From an uncultured Clostridia bacterium (GTDB lineage: Bacteria; Bacillota; Clostridia; Christensenellales; Borkfalkiaceae): a DNA stretch of 48,848 bases. Below, piece after piece: positions 25,810-35,630 of this stretch. Below the pieces are notes generated by a model. That model did not search any database. It was not told where the DNA came from and was given only the letters and a program-made list of their open reading frames with translations. The stretch spans positions 1 to 48,848 of the forward strand of contig CALWAU010000041.1 of assembly GCA_944375795.1 (NCBI GenBank), written 5' to 3'. Each line of letters begins with the position of its first letter. The first letter of the stretch is position 1. The position numbers and the translations under genes are program-made.

Positions 25810-26802
25810 ATGAAAAAGATACTCATGATTGCGACGGGCGGGACCATCGCCTCCCGGGGCGGAGAAGAAGGGCTGGAACCGGGCCTTACGCCCGAGGAGC
25901 TCCTCTCCCGTATTCCCGAAATCCGGGAATTCTGTAAACCCGATTCCGTCCAGATTTTCAACATCGACAGCACCAATATCACGCCGGAGCACTGGATCCG
26001 GATCGCGCGGACGATCGAGGAGCGATATGAAGATTACGACGGCTTTGTCGTCTGCCACGGCACGGACACGATGGCTTATACGGCGGCCGTACTCTCGTAT
26101 ATGGTGCAGCATTCTCCCAAGCCCGTCGTGCTGACGGGTTCGCAGAAGCCCATCGACAAAGAGGATACAGACGGGAGGATCAACCTGCGCGACAGCTTCC
26201 TGTATGCGGCTTCCGAAAAGGCGTCCGACGTCGTGATCGTCTTTCAGGGAAAAGTCATCGCGGGCACCCGCGCCAAGAAGATCCGCACCAAGAGTTTCAA
26301 CGCTTTCGACAGCGTGGATTTTCCCGAGCTCGCGCGCATACGCGACGGAAAAATCCTCTCTTATATCGTCTCGCCCAAACGGGACAAACCGGAGTTTTTC
26401 TTAAAGCTCAACCGCAAAGTGGGGGTCATCAGTCTCACGCCCGGCATGGACAGCCAGCTTCTGGACGTATGTTTCCGCTTAAACGATGCGGTGGTGCTTT
26501 CCGGCTACGGCACGGGCGGCATTCCGGAGGGGGAATATTACGGCTTTTACGACGTTATCGAAAAGTGGCAGGACAAGGGAAAAACGCTGGTAATCACCAC
26601 CCAGGTACAAAGCGAGGGCAGCGACATGAGCATCTATCGGGTAGGTCGGGGGCTTAAAAAGCGATTTTCTCTGCTCGAAAGCTACGATATGACTTACGAA
26701 AGCATTCTCGCCAAGCTCATGTGGATTTTAGGACAGACGAACGAGCCGGGAAAGATCCGGGAACTGTTTTACAAGAGCATCAATTACGACCTCATCGGCT
26801 GA
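25810..26802 (+). CDS. ansA: L-asparaginase, cytosolic type I
   Basis: A 330-residue asparaginase without signal peptide, converting asparagine to aspartate and ammonia. The nucleophile Thr is in IATGGTIAS (residues 7-15), the second catalytic set in CHGTDTMAYTA (about residue 84), and the Lys in GSQKPIDKEDTDGR. The length fits AnsA. A GGGG stretch lies about 13 bases before the ATG, a longer spacing than usual. It is followed within 22 bases by two peptidase genes, so the unit could recycle nitrogen from peptides. Confidence 0.9.
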   Translation: MKKILMIATGGTIASRGGEEGLEPGLTPEELLSRIPEIREFCKPDSVQIFNIDSTNITPEHWIRIARTIEERYEDYDGFVVCHGTDTMAYTAAVLSYMVQHSPKPVVLTGSQKPIDKEDTDGRINLRDSFLYAASEKASDVVIVFQGKVIAGTRAKKIRTKSFNAFDSVDFPELARIRDGKILSYIVSPKRDKPEFFLKLNRKVGVISLTPGMDSQLLDVCFRLNDAVVLSGYGTGGIPEGEYYGFYDVIEKWQDKGKTLVITTQVQSEGSDMSIYRVGRGLKKRFSLLESYDMTYESILAKLMWILGQTNEPGKIRELFYKSINYDLIG

Positions 26803-26823
26803 AAGACAAAGGAGAAATCGGCA

Positions 26824-28542
26824 ATGGAAGAATTTACGACATTCGGCGAACTCAAATACGAGCGTCCCGATTTTGAAAAGGTCAAATCCTTTTATGCGGG
26901 CGTCACGAAAAAATTGAAAAACGCAAAAGATTATGCCGCCGTCAAGGCGTGTATGCAGGAAGAAGAGGTGTTTGTAAGACGCCTTTCCACAATGGTGAAC
27001 ATCGCCTATATCCGCCATACGATAGACACGGCGGACAAGTTTTACGAGGAGGAGGACAAATACTGCAACCGCTGTTATCCGGAGGCGATGCCGTATATGC
27101 AGGCCTTCAACTTCGCCCTTCTCGAAAGTCCCTTCCGCAAGGAGATAGACGGGGAATACGGGGAATTTTTCCTGAAAAACATCAAACTCGCCGCGGACAG
27201 CTTTTCCGAGAAAAACATCGCCCTCATGCAGGAGGAGAGCAACCTCGTCGACCGCTATCAGAAAATCATGGCTTCCTGCCGCATACCGTTTGCGGGAGAG
27301 GAATGCAACCTTTACGGCATCAAAAAATATTTTTCTTCCCCCGACCGTGCGGTGCGCAGAGAGGCATGGAAGAAATATTCGGAATTTTTCGCCGCGCACG
27401 AAAAGGAGATGGAGGAAATTTTTGACCGGCTCGTGAAGATCCGCAACGAGATGGGGAGAAACATGGGCTTTGAAAATTTCGTCCCGCTCGGCTATATGCA
27501 GCAGGGACGGCTGGACTACGGAAAGGAGCAGGTCGCCGCTTTCCGCAAACAGGTGAAAGAGGTCCTCGTTCCCTTCTGCGAAAAACTGTATAAGGCGCAG
27601 GCGAAGCGGCTGAAAATCGATAAAGTCATGTGCTACGACGAAGAAGCGATCTTCCCGGACGGCAACGCCGTTCCCGTCGGCGACCGGGCGTATCTCGTGG
27701 AACAGGCGAAAAAGATGTATCACGAGATGAGCCCCGAAACGGGGGAATTTATCGATTTCATGCTCGAACACGAGCTCATGGATCTCGACAATAAGCCCAA
27801 TAAGGCATCGACGGGATATATGGATGCGCTCGAAGATTACAAGGCGCCCTTCGTGTTTTCCTGTTTCAACGGCACGACGGGGGACGTGGACGTACTGACG
27901 CACGAGATGGGGCACGCGTTTGCGGGGTATATGGCGATGCGCGCCCAGCCCCTTTCCGCGCAGTGGAACGAATCGACGGACATCGCGGAGATCCATTCCA
28001 TGTCCATGGAGCAATTCGCCTATCCGTATGCGGAATTGTTTTTCGGGGAAAAGGCGGACAAATACCGCTTCCAGCATTTGCAGGAGGCGCTCACCTTCGT
28101 GCCTTTCGGCGTGGCGGTGGACGAATTTCAGCATATCGTCTACGAAAATCCCGGTTTGACGCCCGCACAGCGGACGGCGGAATGGCACAAACTCGAAAAG
28201 ATCTATATGCCGTGGCGGGATTACGACGGGGACGAATTTTTCGGCAAAGGGGGATGGTGGTATCATAAAATCCACATTTTCCATTATCCCTTCTACTATA
28301 TCAACTATACCCTCACGACGATGGGGGCCATGGAATTCAAGAAGAAGCTGGCGGAGGACCCCGAAAGCTGCAAAAAGGACTACCTCGTCCTCTGCAGGAC
28401 GGGCGGTTCGCTCGGATATCTCGACACCCTGCGCGCGGCGAATCTGTCCGTTCCCTTCGAGGAGGGCAGCGTAAGGCGGGCGACGGAATATGCCATGGAG
28501 ATCTTAGAAAAACAAATGCAAAAACAAGGAGTGCTGAAATGA
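26824..28542 (+). CDS. pepF: M3-family oligoendopeptidase (PepF-like)
   Basis: A 572-residue zinc metallopeptidase. The HEXXH motif is THEMGHAF (His about residue 360), and the third ligand Glu follows in the TDIAEIHSM segment. The HYPFYYINYTLT stretch near residue 485 with conserved Tyr and His is typical of oligoendopeptidase F, which cuts short cytosolic peptides. AAAGGAG precedes the ATG. The stop overlaps the next ATG (ATGA), so this is co-translated with the M29 aminopeptidase. Confidence 0.93.
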   Translation: MEEFTTFGELKYERPDFEKVKSFYAGVTKKLKNAKDYAAVKACMQEEEVFVRRLSTMVNIAYIRHTIDTADKFYEEEDKYCNRCYPEAMPYMQAFNFALLESPFRKEIDGEYGEFFLKNIKLAADSFSEKNIALMQEESNLVDRYQKIMASCRIPFAGEECNLYGIKKYFSSPDRAVRREAWKKYSEFFAAHEKEMEEIFDRLVKIRNEMGRNMGFENFVPLGYMQQGRLDYGKEQVAAFRKQVKEVLVPFCEKLYKAQAKRLKIDKVMCYDEEAIFPDGNAVPVGDRAYLVEQAKKMYHEMSPETGEFIDFMLEHELMDLDNKPNKASTGYMDALEDYKAPFVFSCFNGTTGDVDVLTHEMGHAFAGYMAMRAQPLSAQWNESTDIAEIHSMSMEQFAYPYAELFFGEKADKYRFQHLQEALTFVPFGVAVDEFQHIVYENPGLTPAQRTAEWHKLEKIYMPWRDYDGDEFFGKGGWWYHKIHIFHYPFYYINYTLTTMGAMEFKKKLAEDPESCKKDYLVLCRTGGSLGYLDTLRAANLSVPFEEGSVRRATEYAMEILEKQMQKQGVLK

Positions 28543-29765
28543 GAACTTCACAACTGAAAAAATATGCAAAACTGATAGCAAAAACCGGCCTCAACGTCAA
28601 AAAGGGCCAGACGGTATTCATTCAGGCGGGGCTGGATCAGCCGCAATTCGTGACCATGGTCGCGGAGGAATGTTACAAGGCGGGCGCCAAGTCCGTATAC
28701 GTCGATTGGAGCTATCAGCCGCTCGGAAAAATAAACGCCGTCTATCGCAGCCTGGAAACGCTCTCCACGCTCACGCCCTGGGACAGGGCAAAGTGGGAAT
28801 ATAAGGCCGAGGATTTTTCCTGCCGGCTGTTCATCGAGTCGGAGGACCCGGACGGCATGGCGGGCGTCGATCAGGAGAAGATGAGCAAGGCGAGGCGGGC
28901 GCAGTACCCGCAGCTCAAACCCTTCCGCGACGCCATCGAAAACAGGCATCAGTGGTGCATCGCCGCCGTTCCGGGCGAGGCCTGGGCGAAGAAGGTATTT
29001 CCCGATTTGCCCCCGAAAAAGGCGGTGGAAAAGATGTGGCAGGTCATTCTCTACACCTCCCGCGCGGACGGCAAAAATCCCGTGAAGGACTGGAAGGAGC
29101 ACAATGCCGACCTCAAAGCCCGCTGCGAATATCTCAATTCCCTGGGGCTGAAATATCTCGAATACAAAAGCGCCACCGGCACCGACCTGAAAGTGGAGCT
29201 CAACGAGGACGGGATTTTTGCGGGCGGCGAGGAAAAGACCCTGAAAGGCAGGGCGTTCAATCCCAACATTCCCAGCGAGGAGGTGTTCACCTCCCCGAAG
29301 GCGGGCGCTGCGGAGGGGATCGTATACGCGACCAAGCCGCTCTCCTATCAGGGGCAGCTCATCGAAAACTTTTCCGTGCGCTTTGGTGGCGGCAGAGTGA
29401 CGGAGGTGAAAGCGGAGAAGGGCGAGGAGCTCCTCAGGCAGATGGTGTCCATGGACGAGGGTGCCTCGATGCTCGGCGAATGCGCGCTCATTCCCTACGA
29501 TTCTCCCATCAACAATTCGGGCGTGCTTTTCTACAATACGCTGTTCGACGAAAACGCAAGCTGTCATCTGGCGCTCGGCCACGGCTTCAACGAATGCCTC
29601 AAAGGGTATGAGAATTATACCAACGAGCAGTGCAAGGAGCGCGGCATCAACGACAGCATGATACACGTCGATTTCATGATAGGCACGAAAGACCTTTCCG
29701 TCGTCGGCGTAAAGAGGAACGGCGAGCGGGTGCAGATCTTCCGCGACGGAAACTGGGCTTTTTGA
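28539..29765 (+). CDS. M29-family aminopeptidase (AmpS/PepS-like)
   Basis: A 408-residue thermophilic-type aminopeptidase of family M29, binding two metals. The N-terminus LKKYAKLIAKTGLNVKKGQTV is typical; ligand-bearing segments near the C-terminus are LGECALIPY (Glu), SCHLALGHGF (His) and MIHVDFMIG (His, Asp). It overlaps pepF by four bases. Working after the oligoendopeptidase, it would release amino acids from short peptides. Confidence 0.92.
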   Translation: MRTSQLKKYAKLIAKTGLNVKKGQTVFIQAGLDQPQFVTMVAEECYKAGAKSVYVDWSYQPLGKINAVYRSLETLSTLTPWDRAKWEYKAEDFSCRLFIESEDPDGMAGVDQEKMSKARRAQYPQLKPFRDAIENRHQWCIAAVPGEAWAKKVFPDLPPKKAVEKMWQVILYTSRADGKNPVKDWKEHNADLKARCEYLNSLGLKYLEYKSATGTDLKVELNEDGIFAGGEEKTLKGRAFNPNIPSEEVFTSPKAGAAEGIVYATKPLSYQGQLIENFSVRFGGGRVTEVKAEKGEELLRQMVSMDEGASMLGECALIPYDSPINNSGVLFYNTLFDENASCHLALGHGFNECLKGYENYTNEQCKERGINDSMIHVDFMIGTKDLSVVGVKRNGERVQIFRDGNWAF

Positions 29766-29771
29766 AAAAAG

Positions 29772-29808
29772 CGCCGGACTGCGTTTGAAAATCGCGGTTC
29801 GGCGTTAT
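29772..29808 (+). terminator. Strong hairpin after the M29 gene, probable terminator
   Basis: A 12-bp stem (29772-29783 with 29793-29804, two G-U pairs) with a nine-base loop, followed by only TTAT, so termination may be partial and the GTPase genes may be read through. Confidence 0.45.
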
Positions 29809-29826
29809 AAATAAAAGAGGTGTATT

Positions 29827-30891
29827 ATGACAAAAATCGATATATTTTCCGGTTTTTTGGGCGCGGGTAAAACGACGCTCATCAAAAAGCTCATCAAGGA
29901 GGCGTATGCAGGCGAGCAGGTGGTGCTCATCGAAAACGAATTCGGCGAAATCGGCATCGACGGCGGATTTTTGCAGGATGCGGGCATCAATATCACCGAG
30001 ATGAATTCGGGCTGTATCTGCTGTTCTCTCGTCGGCGACTTTGCCAAGGCGCTGAAAAAGGTTTCCGAGGAATATCATCCCGACCGCATCGTCATCGAGC
30101 CTTCCGGCGTGGGGAAGCTCAGCGACGTCATCAAAGCGGTTGCGGGGGCAAATCTCGAAAACGCTTCTCTCAATGCGTTCTGCACGGTCGTGGACGCCAA
30201 TAAGTGTAAGCTGTACATGAAAAATTTCGGCGAATTTTTCGACGACCAGGTGGAGAGTGCCGGCTGTATCGTGCTGTCCCATACGGACGGCATTTCCGAG
30301 GACAAGCTCGCGGCCTGCGTCGCCATGCTCCGTGAACACAACCCTTCCGCCGTGTTCGTGACGGCCTCCTGGGACAGCCTTTCGGGCAAGGATATCCTCG
30401 CCGCCATGGAACGCAAGGACTCTTTGGATGCGGAACTCGAGCGTCTGCGCAAGGAGTACGAGGAAGAGGAGGAGCACGGAGAACATCACCATCACGAGCA
30501 TCATCACGGCCATGACGACGATGGCGATGAATGCGGCTGCGGGCACGATCATCACGAACATCACCACGACCATGACGGCGAATGCTGCCACCACGACCAT
30601 CACGGGCATCACCACGCGGACGAAGTGTTTACCAGCTGGGGCGTGGAGACGACCCGCCGTTTCGGAGAAGAGGAGCTGAAAACGGCTCTGGAATCGCTCA
30701 TGGACGAAAAGAAATACGGCACGGTGCTCCGCGCAAAGGGGATCGTTCCCGGAGAGGGAGAGTGGCTGCATTTCGATTATGTCCCCGGGGAGCCGGACGT
30801 GCGCCGCGGCAGCGCGTCGGTCACGGGCAGGCTGTGCGTCATCGGATGCGACCTGAACGAAGACGCCCTGAAGGCGCTGTTTAAGGCGTGA
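29827..30891 (+). CDS. G3E-family (CobW/YciC-type) GTPase with a histidine-rich metal-binding loop
   Basis: A 354-residue P-loop protein: Walker A GFLGAGKTT (residues 9-17), NEFGEIGIDG, the metal-binding CICC (63-66) and a DxD/EP segment VIEPSGVG. The usual NKxD base-specificity motif reads SHTD. Residues about 217-268 hold an insert with 23 His plus Cys, Asp and Glu. Proteins of this type are metallochaperones or zinc-homeostasis factors (YciC, ZNG1, CobW); His-rich loops bind zinc, nickel or cobalt. The target is unknown. A GAGGTG site precedes the ATG. The next gene is a second G3E protein 14 bases downstream. Confidence 0.88.
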   Translation: MTKIDIFSGFLGAGKTTLIKKLIKEAYAGEQVVLIENEFGEIGIDGGFLQDAGINITEMNSGCICCSLVGDFAKALKKVSEEYHPDRIVIEPSGVGKLSDVIKAVAGANLENASLNAFCTVVDANKCKLYMKNFGEFFDDQVESAGCIVLSHTDGISEDKLAACVAMLREHNPSAVFVTASWDSLSGKDILAAMERKDSLDAELERLRKEYEEEEEHGEHHHHEHHHGHDDDGDECGCGHDHHEHHHDHDGECCHHDHHGHHHADEVFTSWGVETTRRFGEEELKTALESLMDEKKYGTVLRAKGIVPGEGEWLHFDYVPGEPDVRRGSASVTGRLCVIGCDLNEDALKALFKA

Positions 30892-30905
30892 GGAGAGAAA
30901 CGGCG

Positions 30906-31868
30906 ATGAAGACATGGCAAGCGCCCGAGGAAACGCCCGTATACCTCTTTCTCGGTTTTCTGGAATCGGGCAAGACAAAATTCATTCAGGAGACGCTGGA
31001 GGACAAACGGTTCGATTCGGGCGAAAATACCCTTTTGATCGTCGCGGAGGAGGGGGAAGAAGAATACGACCCCTCCCGCTTTCGCGTCAAGGGCGTCGCC
31101 GTCGAAGTTCTGGAGGGCAAAGGGGAGCTCACGCAGGAAAATCTTACCGCTTTGCAGGAAAAGCACAGGGCGGAGAGGGTGCTGGTGGAATACAACGGCA
31201 TGTGGATGCTCGACGACTTTTACGAGGCGATGCCGGAGGGCTGGATGCTCTCGCAGGTGATGACCTTTTTCGATTCCTCCACGTTTCTCAGCTACAACGC
31301 AAACATGCGCCAGCTGACGTACGACAAAGTACAGGGGACACAGATGGTCGTGTTCAACCGCTTTCCCGCGGCGGCGGACAAAATGGAATATCATAAGATT
31401 ATCCGCGGCATCACCCGCCGCGCGGACATCGTTTACGAACGCGCGGACGGCAAAGCGGAATTCGACGACATCGAGGACCCGCTGCCTTTCGACGTCAATG
31501 CCCCCGTCATCGAAATAGAGGACAGAGACTACGCCTTCTTTTACCGGGACCTTTCCGAAAATATGAAAGACTATATCGGCAAGACGGTGAAATTCAGGGG
31601 GCTGGTGGCGACGGACAAGCGTCTGCCGCCCGATAACATCGTCGTCGGGCGGCATATCATGACCTGTTGCGAGGCGGATATCCAATACAGCGGGCTCGCC
31701 TGTATTCTGCCCCGTCCGATGGGGCTGAAAACACGGGATTGGATTTTGGTTACCGCAAAAATCGAGTTGATGAAACATACGATTTATCGCGGCAAAGGCC
31801 CCGTTCTCGTCGCGACGGAAGCGGAAAAGTGCGATCCGCCCCTCGAACAGCTGACGACTTTTTATTGA
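30906..31868 (+). CDS. G3E-type GTPase domain fused to a YcgQ/DUF1980-like domain
   Basis: A 320-residue protein. The N-terminal 190 residues form a divergent G3E GTPase: P-loop GFLESGKT (about residues 18-25), DSST, and VVFNRF in place of NKxD. The CxCC motif of the neighbour is absent. The C-terminal 120 residues (from about 205) resemble the C-terminal domain of YcgQ/DUF1980 (TIGR03943): DYIGKTVKFRGLVATD, then FVxARxMITCC-like GRHIMTCCEAD and a YSGLAC segment. YcgQ proteins usually pair with a YcgR-type permease, which is missing here. The ATG at 30906 follows GGAGAG. With the His-rich GTPase it suggests a metal-handling pair. Confidence 0.82.
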   Translation: MKTWQAPEETPVYLFLGFLESGKTKFIQETLEDKRFDSGENTLLIVAEEGEEEYDPSRFRVKGVAVEVLEGKGELTQENLTALQEKHRAERVLVEYNGMWMLDDFYEAMPEGWMLSQVMTFFDSSTFLSYNANMRQLTYDKVQGTQMVVFNRFPAAADKMEYHKIIRGITRRADIVYERADGKAEFDDIEDPLPFDVNAPVIEIEDRDYAFFYRDLSENMKDYIGKTVKFRGLVATDKRLPPDNIVVGRHIMTCCEADIQYSGLACILPRPMGLKTRDWILVTAKIELMKHTIYRGKGPVLVATEAEKCDPPLEQLTTFY

Positions 31869-31949
31869 GGAAAAATGATACGGAACAGAAATCGGCGGCG
31901 CGCCGCTTTGCGGCTGACTGCCGGTTTTCTTTTTCGTCCGGTCATGCTG

Positions 31950-32296
31950 CGCATGACGGCTCCCTTTATGCAAAGGAGCCTTGGGAAAATCGGCTCGCAG
32001 TCCGCTTCCCCTTACACAAGGAGGACGCCTCTAAGCCTCCCCTTTTTGTTAAAGGGGAGGTGGCACGAAGTGCCGGAAGGGATAAGCCACCCCGATTTGT
32101 TCGTTTAAGTAGGGTGAAACGTATATAAGGGCAAACAATCCCTCAGTCTGCCTGTGGCAGACAGCTCCCTTTACACAAAGGAGCCTTGGACGAAACGTTT
32201 AATCCCCCTCCTTGTACAAGGCAGGAAACACCGCAAGCGCTTCCTGTGTAAGACAAAAAGTCCCGCAAGCAAGCCCCCCTTGTGTAAAGGGGGGAA
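31950..32296. repeat. Cluster of short palindromic intergenic repeats
   Basis: Six palindromes sharing a CCCTTTxxxxAAAGGG core lie in this gene-free stretch of about 490 bp: 31959-31980, 32005-32024, 32036-32060, 32163-32184, 32204-32225 and 32274-32294. Two (31959, 32163) also share the flank GAGCCTTGG. Additional small palindromes are GGCAC-GAA-GTGCC (32062-32074) and CTGCC-TGT-GGCAG. They resemble the dispersed REP/MITE-like repeats common in gut Firmicutes. No transposase or coding sequence is present. Confidence 0.75.
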
Positions 32297-32357
32297 ATAT
32301 AGAATAAAAATGCGCTTTTGCAAAAAGATTTTCAAAAAATACGCACTCGGGGGTTGT

Positions 32358-32891
32358 ATGTTTGAGAAAATAGCCAAGAAAAAATTCAAAAAAATCATCC
32401 TTTTCAAATATACGTTTCAGCTGATTTTAGTCCATTTTATTTTGGGGACAATTGGTTCAATTATTATCTTCGTTGAAGAGTGGATTCGGTTGGGATGGGA
32501 AGGGGCAATACAAAGTTTTTTTGTTGAATTTCCGGCCTATTTGCTCGGATATGCAATTAGTCTTTTTTGTGGACTTGCAAATATTTTATCCGTGATACCC
32601 TATTGCAAGTTGATTGCAGATTGTATAAAGGGAGGGGAAGAGGAGCGGATTATCACCGTAGAATTTTTATGGCCCAATTATGAGTTGCAGACAATTCGTG
32701 AAAGTAAGCGTTTTATGTGCGATACGTTTTCCAGAAAGAAAAACGCCGAATTGCTGTTATATGACGAAAACAAAAATAAATATCGCTTTTATTGGAATGA
32801 AAATTACGGGGAGCTGGACGAAAAAACGCTGACGGAAAAAAAGATTGAAAATACGTTACTTCAAGCATTCCAAAATCATCTTTTCCTGTGA
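32358..32891 (+). CDS. Small membrane protein, unknown function
   Basis: A 177-residue protein starting MFEKIAKKKFKKI with a strongly basic N-terminus, then two hydrophobic segments (about residues 14-38 and 55-90) and a soluble, charged 90-residue C-terminal part. The frame is open back to 32154, but that portion is made of repeat palindromes. ATG 32309 (MRFCKKI) is an alternative start; 32358 has only a GGGG site. DNA here is AT-rich compared with neighbours, and the gene lies just behind the repeat cluster, so recent acquisition is plausible. No family recognised. Confidence 0.6.
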   Translation: MFEKIAKKKFKKIILFKYTFQLILVHFILGTIGSIIIFVEEWIRLGWEGAIQSFFVEFPAYLLGYAISLFCGLANILSVIPYCKLIADCIKGGEEERIITVEFLWPNYELQTIRESKRFMCDTFSRKKNAELLLYDENKNKYRFYWNENYGELDEKTLTEKKIENTLLQAFQNHLFL

Positions 32892-32955
32892 ACAGGCAGA
32901 GAGAAGAGGGGCGTTTCGGAAAAAACGCCCGAAAATTAATTATTTATGCGCCCAT

Positions 32956-32993
32956 AAAAAATATTGCAGAGTGCAATGCTCTGCAATATTTTT
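32956..32993. terminator. Perfect 15-bp bidirectional terminator between 32891 and leuS
   Basis: Arms 32957-32971 and 32979-32993 are perfectly complementary with a seven-base loop; A/T-rich outer stems give T-runs in both directions for the convergent genes. Confidence 0.85.
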
Positions 32994-33012
32994 ATAATAC
33001 AAATTCGGTTTT

Positions 33013-35451
33013 TCAGCCGACGATGAAATTGACGAGCCGCCCGGGAACGACGATGCACTTTTTCACGTTTTTCCCTTCCAGCAGGGGGGCAATCTCGGGA
33101 TTTGCGCGCGCGGCGGCCTCGATATCCTCCCGCGCGGTATCCTTCGCCACCATCATGCGGGCGCGGATCTTGCTGTTGATTTGTACGGCGTATTCCGTTT
33201 CGTCCCTGACGAGCGCCTTTTCATCCGCGACGGGATATTTTTCCGAAAACACCGATTCCTTATGCCCCAAAATTTCCCAAAGCTCCTCCGAGAAATGGGG
33301 GGCGAAGGGGGCGAACAGGCGGACGAGGTCGTCCGTGCATTCTTTCAGGAATTTCTCGCTCTTGTTTTCGAGCGATTCATATTTTACCAGCGCGCTCACG
33401 TATTCCATCAGTCTGGCGACGGAAGTATTGAAAGAAAAGGCTTCGAGGTCGCGGGAAATGTTTTTCGCCGCATAATTTCGGGCGTAATTGAGTTCCTTTT
33501 CCGCCTCGCCCGAGATGTTTTCTCCCGCGCCTCTGAGCGCCGCAACTCTGCGGACCAGCCGCTCCGTCCGCTCCGCGAATTTCGCCACCGAGCGGATCCC
33601 GTCGTCGTTCCACGGCCCGCCTTCCGTATAGCTGAAACCGAACATGAGATAGAGGCGGAAGATATCCGAGCCGTATTCGTCGATATATTTGTCGGGCGAA
33701 ACCACATTCCCTTTGGATTTGGACATGCGGTTGCCGTCCGGCCCGAGAATGACGCCCTGGTGCACGAGCCGTTTGAAAGGCTCGTCGAAATCGAGATATC
33801 CCATGTCGCGCAGGGCCTTGGTGATAAAGCGGGCATAGAGGAGATGCATGCAGGCGTGTTCGGCGCCGCCGACGTATACGTCCACGGGGAGCATTTTGTC
33901 GACGACTTCTTTCGAGAATGCCTGTTTGTCGTTATGCGCGTCGGGATAGCGGAGATAGTACCAGCTGGAGCATACGAAGGTGTCCAGCGTATCGGGGTCG
34001 CGCCGCGCCTTTCCGCCGCATTGAGGGCAAGTGCAGTTCATGAATTTTTCGCAGGAAGCGAGCGGGGATTGCCCCGTGGGGCGAAATTCCACGTCATAGG
34101 GGAGCTTTACGGGCAGATCTTTCTCGGGAACGGGCACCACGCCGCATTTTTCGCAGTGAATCATCGGAATGGGCGCGCCCCAATACCGCTGGCGGGACAC
34201 CGACCAGTCGCGCAGCCTGTAATTGATCTTTTTGTGTCCTTTTCCGAGTTTGCTCAGGCGCACGGCGACGGCGTTCCGCGCTTCGTCGCCCGAAAGCCCG
34301 TCAAACTTCCCGCTGTTGACGAGTATGCCGTCCTCGCAGAAGGGGAGCTGCGTTTCGCCGCCCTTTTTCTGAATGACCTGGGTCACGGGCAAATTGTATT
34401 TTTTCGCGAAAGCATAATCCCGTTCGTCGTGGGCGGGAACCGCCATCACTGCGCCCGTCCCGTAGGAATAGAGCACATAGTCGGCAAGCCAGACGGGCAC
34501 TTTTTTGCCCGTGAGGGGATGTGTCGCATAGGCGCCCGTGAATACGCCCGTTTTTTCGCGGGCGGTGGAAAGCCTGTCGATGTCGTTGGCTTCGGCGGCG
34601 TAGGCGACATATTTATCCATTTCCGCCGCGCGTTCGGGGTGGGCCTTTTTCAGCGTTTCGGTCAGGGGATGTTCGGGGGCGAGGACGATGTATTCCACGC
34701 CCATGAGGGTATCGGGGCGGGTGGTGAACACGGTGATGACGTCTCCCGTCTCGCACTCGAAATTTATCTCGCAGCCCGTCGATTTTCCTATCCAATTGCG
34801 CTGCATCAGCTTGGTCTTTTCCGGCCAGTCGATCGTATTCAGTCCGTCGAGAAGTTCTTCGGCGTATTCGGTGATGCGCAAAAACCATTGGGTCATGTTT
34901 TTGCGGAGGACGGTGGTGCCGCAGCGTTCGCACTTTCCCTCCGTCACCTGTTCGTTGGCGAGCACCGTCTCACAGGAAGGACACCAGTTGACGAGCGCCT
35001 CCTTGCGGTAGGCGAGCCCCTTTTTATAGAGCTGCAAAAAGAGCCACTGCGTCCATTTGTAGTAATCCTCGTCGCAGGTCTTTACCTCCGCCGACCAATC
35101 GAACATGGCGCCCATGCTGCGAAGCTGGCGTTCCATCGTCTCGATGTTCTTTTCGGTGGAGTCCTTGGGGTGGATGCCCGTCTTGATGGCATAATTCTCC
35201 GCGGGCAGGCCGAAGGCGTCGAAGCCCATGGGCTGAAATACTTCATAGCCCTGCATCTTCTTGAAGCGGGCATAGGAATCGGTGGGGCCGTAGTTGTACC
35301 AATGCCCCACGTGCAGTTTGGCGCCGGAAGGGTAAGAGAACATTTCCAGCACATACCATTTTTTGTCGATATTTTTTCTGTTGAAATTGTTCTGTCTGGA
35401 TTTCTCCCATCTCGCCTGCCATTTGCTTTCCACCGACTGCATGTCCATCAT
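33013..35451 (-). CDS. leuS: Leucyl-tRNA synthetase
   Basis: An 812-residue class I synthetase charging tRNA-Leu. The HIGH motif is [11 protein letters not shown] (about residue 46), the Zn/Cys motif NWCPSCETV and the ERCGTT segment follow, the editing domain has TTRPDTLMG and AHDERDYAF, and KMSKS is NRMSKSKGN (about residue 575). GGAGG lies before the ATG at 35451. It has its own minus-strand promoter and a leader of only about 60 bases, so there is no T-box here, unlike thrS. Confidence 0.97.
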   Translation of the reverse strand: MMDMQSVESKWQARWEKSRQNNFNRKNIDKKWYVLEMFSYPSGAKLHVGHWYNYGPTDSYARFKKMQGYEVFQPMGFDAFGLPAENYAIKTGIHPKDSTEKNIETMERQLRSMGAMFDWSAEVKTCDEDYYKWTQWLFLQLYKKGLAYRKEALVNWCPSCETVLANEQVTEGKCERCGTTVLRKNMTQWFLRITEYAEELLDGLNTIDWPEKTKLMQRNWIGKSTGCEINFECETGDVITVFTTRPDTLMGVEYIVLAPEHPLTETLKKAHPERAAEMDKYVAYAAEANDIDRLSTAREKTGVFTGAYATHPLTGKKVPVWLADYVLYSYGTGAVMAVPAHDERDYAFAKKYNLPVTQVIQKKGGETQLPFCEDGILVNSGKFDGLSGDEARNAVAVRLSKLGKGHKKINYRLRDWSVSRQRYWGAPIPMIHCEKCGVVPVPEKDLPVKLPYDVEFRPTGQSPLASCEKFMNCTCPQCGGKARRDPDTLDTFVCSSWYYLRYPDAHNDKQAFSKEVVDKMLPVDVYVGGAEHACMHLLYARFITKALRDMGYLDFDEPFKRLVHQGVILGPDGNRMSKSKGNVVSPDKYIDEYGSDIFRLYLMFGFSYTEGGPWNDDGIRSVAKFAERTERLVRRVAALRGAGENISGEAEKELNYARNYAAKNISRDLEAFSFNTSVARLMEYVSALVKYESLENKSEKFLKECTDDLVRLFAPFAPHFSEELWEILGHKESVFSEKYPVADEKALVRDETEYAVQINSKIRARMMVAKDTAREDIEAAARANPEIAPLLEGKNVKKCIVVPGRLVNFIVG

Positions 35452-35516
35452 CCGATCAACCTCCGGGGCGCGCCGTCCGCCGCGCCCGATGTATTGAAAA
35501 TCTTTCCTATTTGTAT

Positions 35517-35545
35517 ATTATAGACGGTTTCCGCCTTTAAGTCAA
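35517..35545 (-). promoter_or_regulatory. Sigma-A promoter of leuS
   Basis: TTGACT (35545-35540), 17 bases, TATAAT (35522-35517) on the minus strand. Confidence 0.85.
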
Positions 35546-35598
35546 GCGAATAGACGTCGGGGAAAAAGAGCTTGAGGGAATTTTTGCTTCCGGGATAA

Positions 35599-35624
35599 AT
35601 AATTCCGCGGCTGCGGCATACAAT
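35599..35624 (+). promoter_or_regulatory. Sigma-E-like promoter of the YtxC-like gene
   Basis: CATACAAT at 35617-35624 is an excellent match to the sigma-E -10 box, with an ATAATT-type -35 13 bases upstream. The predicted start site is at or near the GTG at 35631, which would give a leaderless message. Confidence 0.5.
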
Positions 35625-35630
35625 AATGAT

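Noticed and set aside
33181..35523. 780-codon open frame on the plus strand opposite leuS
   Set aside because: Antisense shadow of leuS, which has all synthetase motifs, a promoter and a ribosome-binding site.
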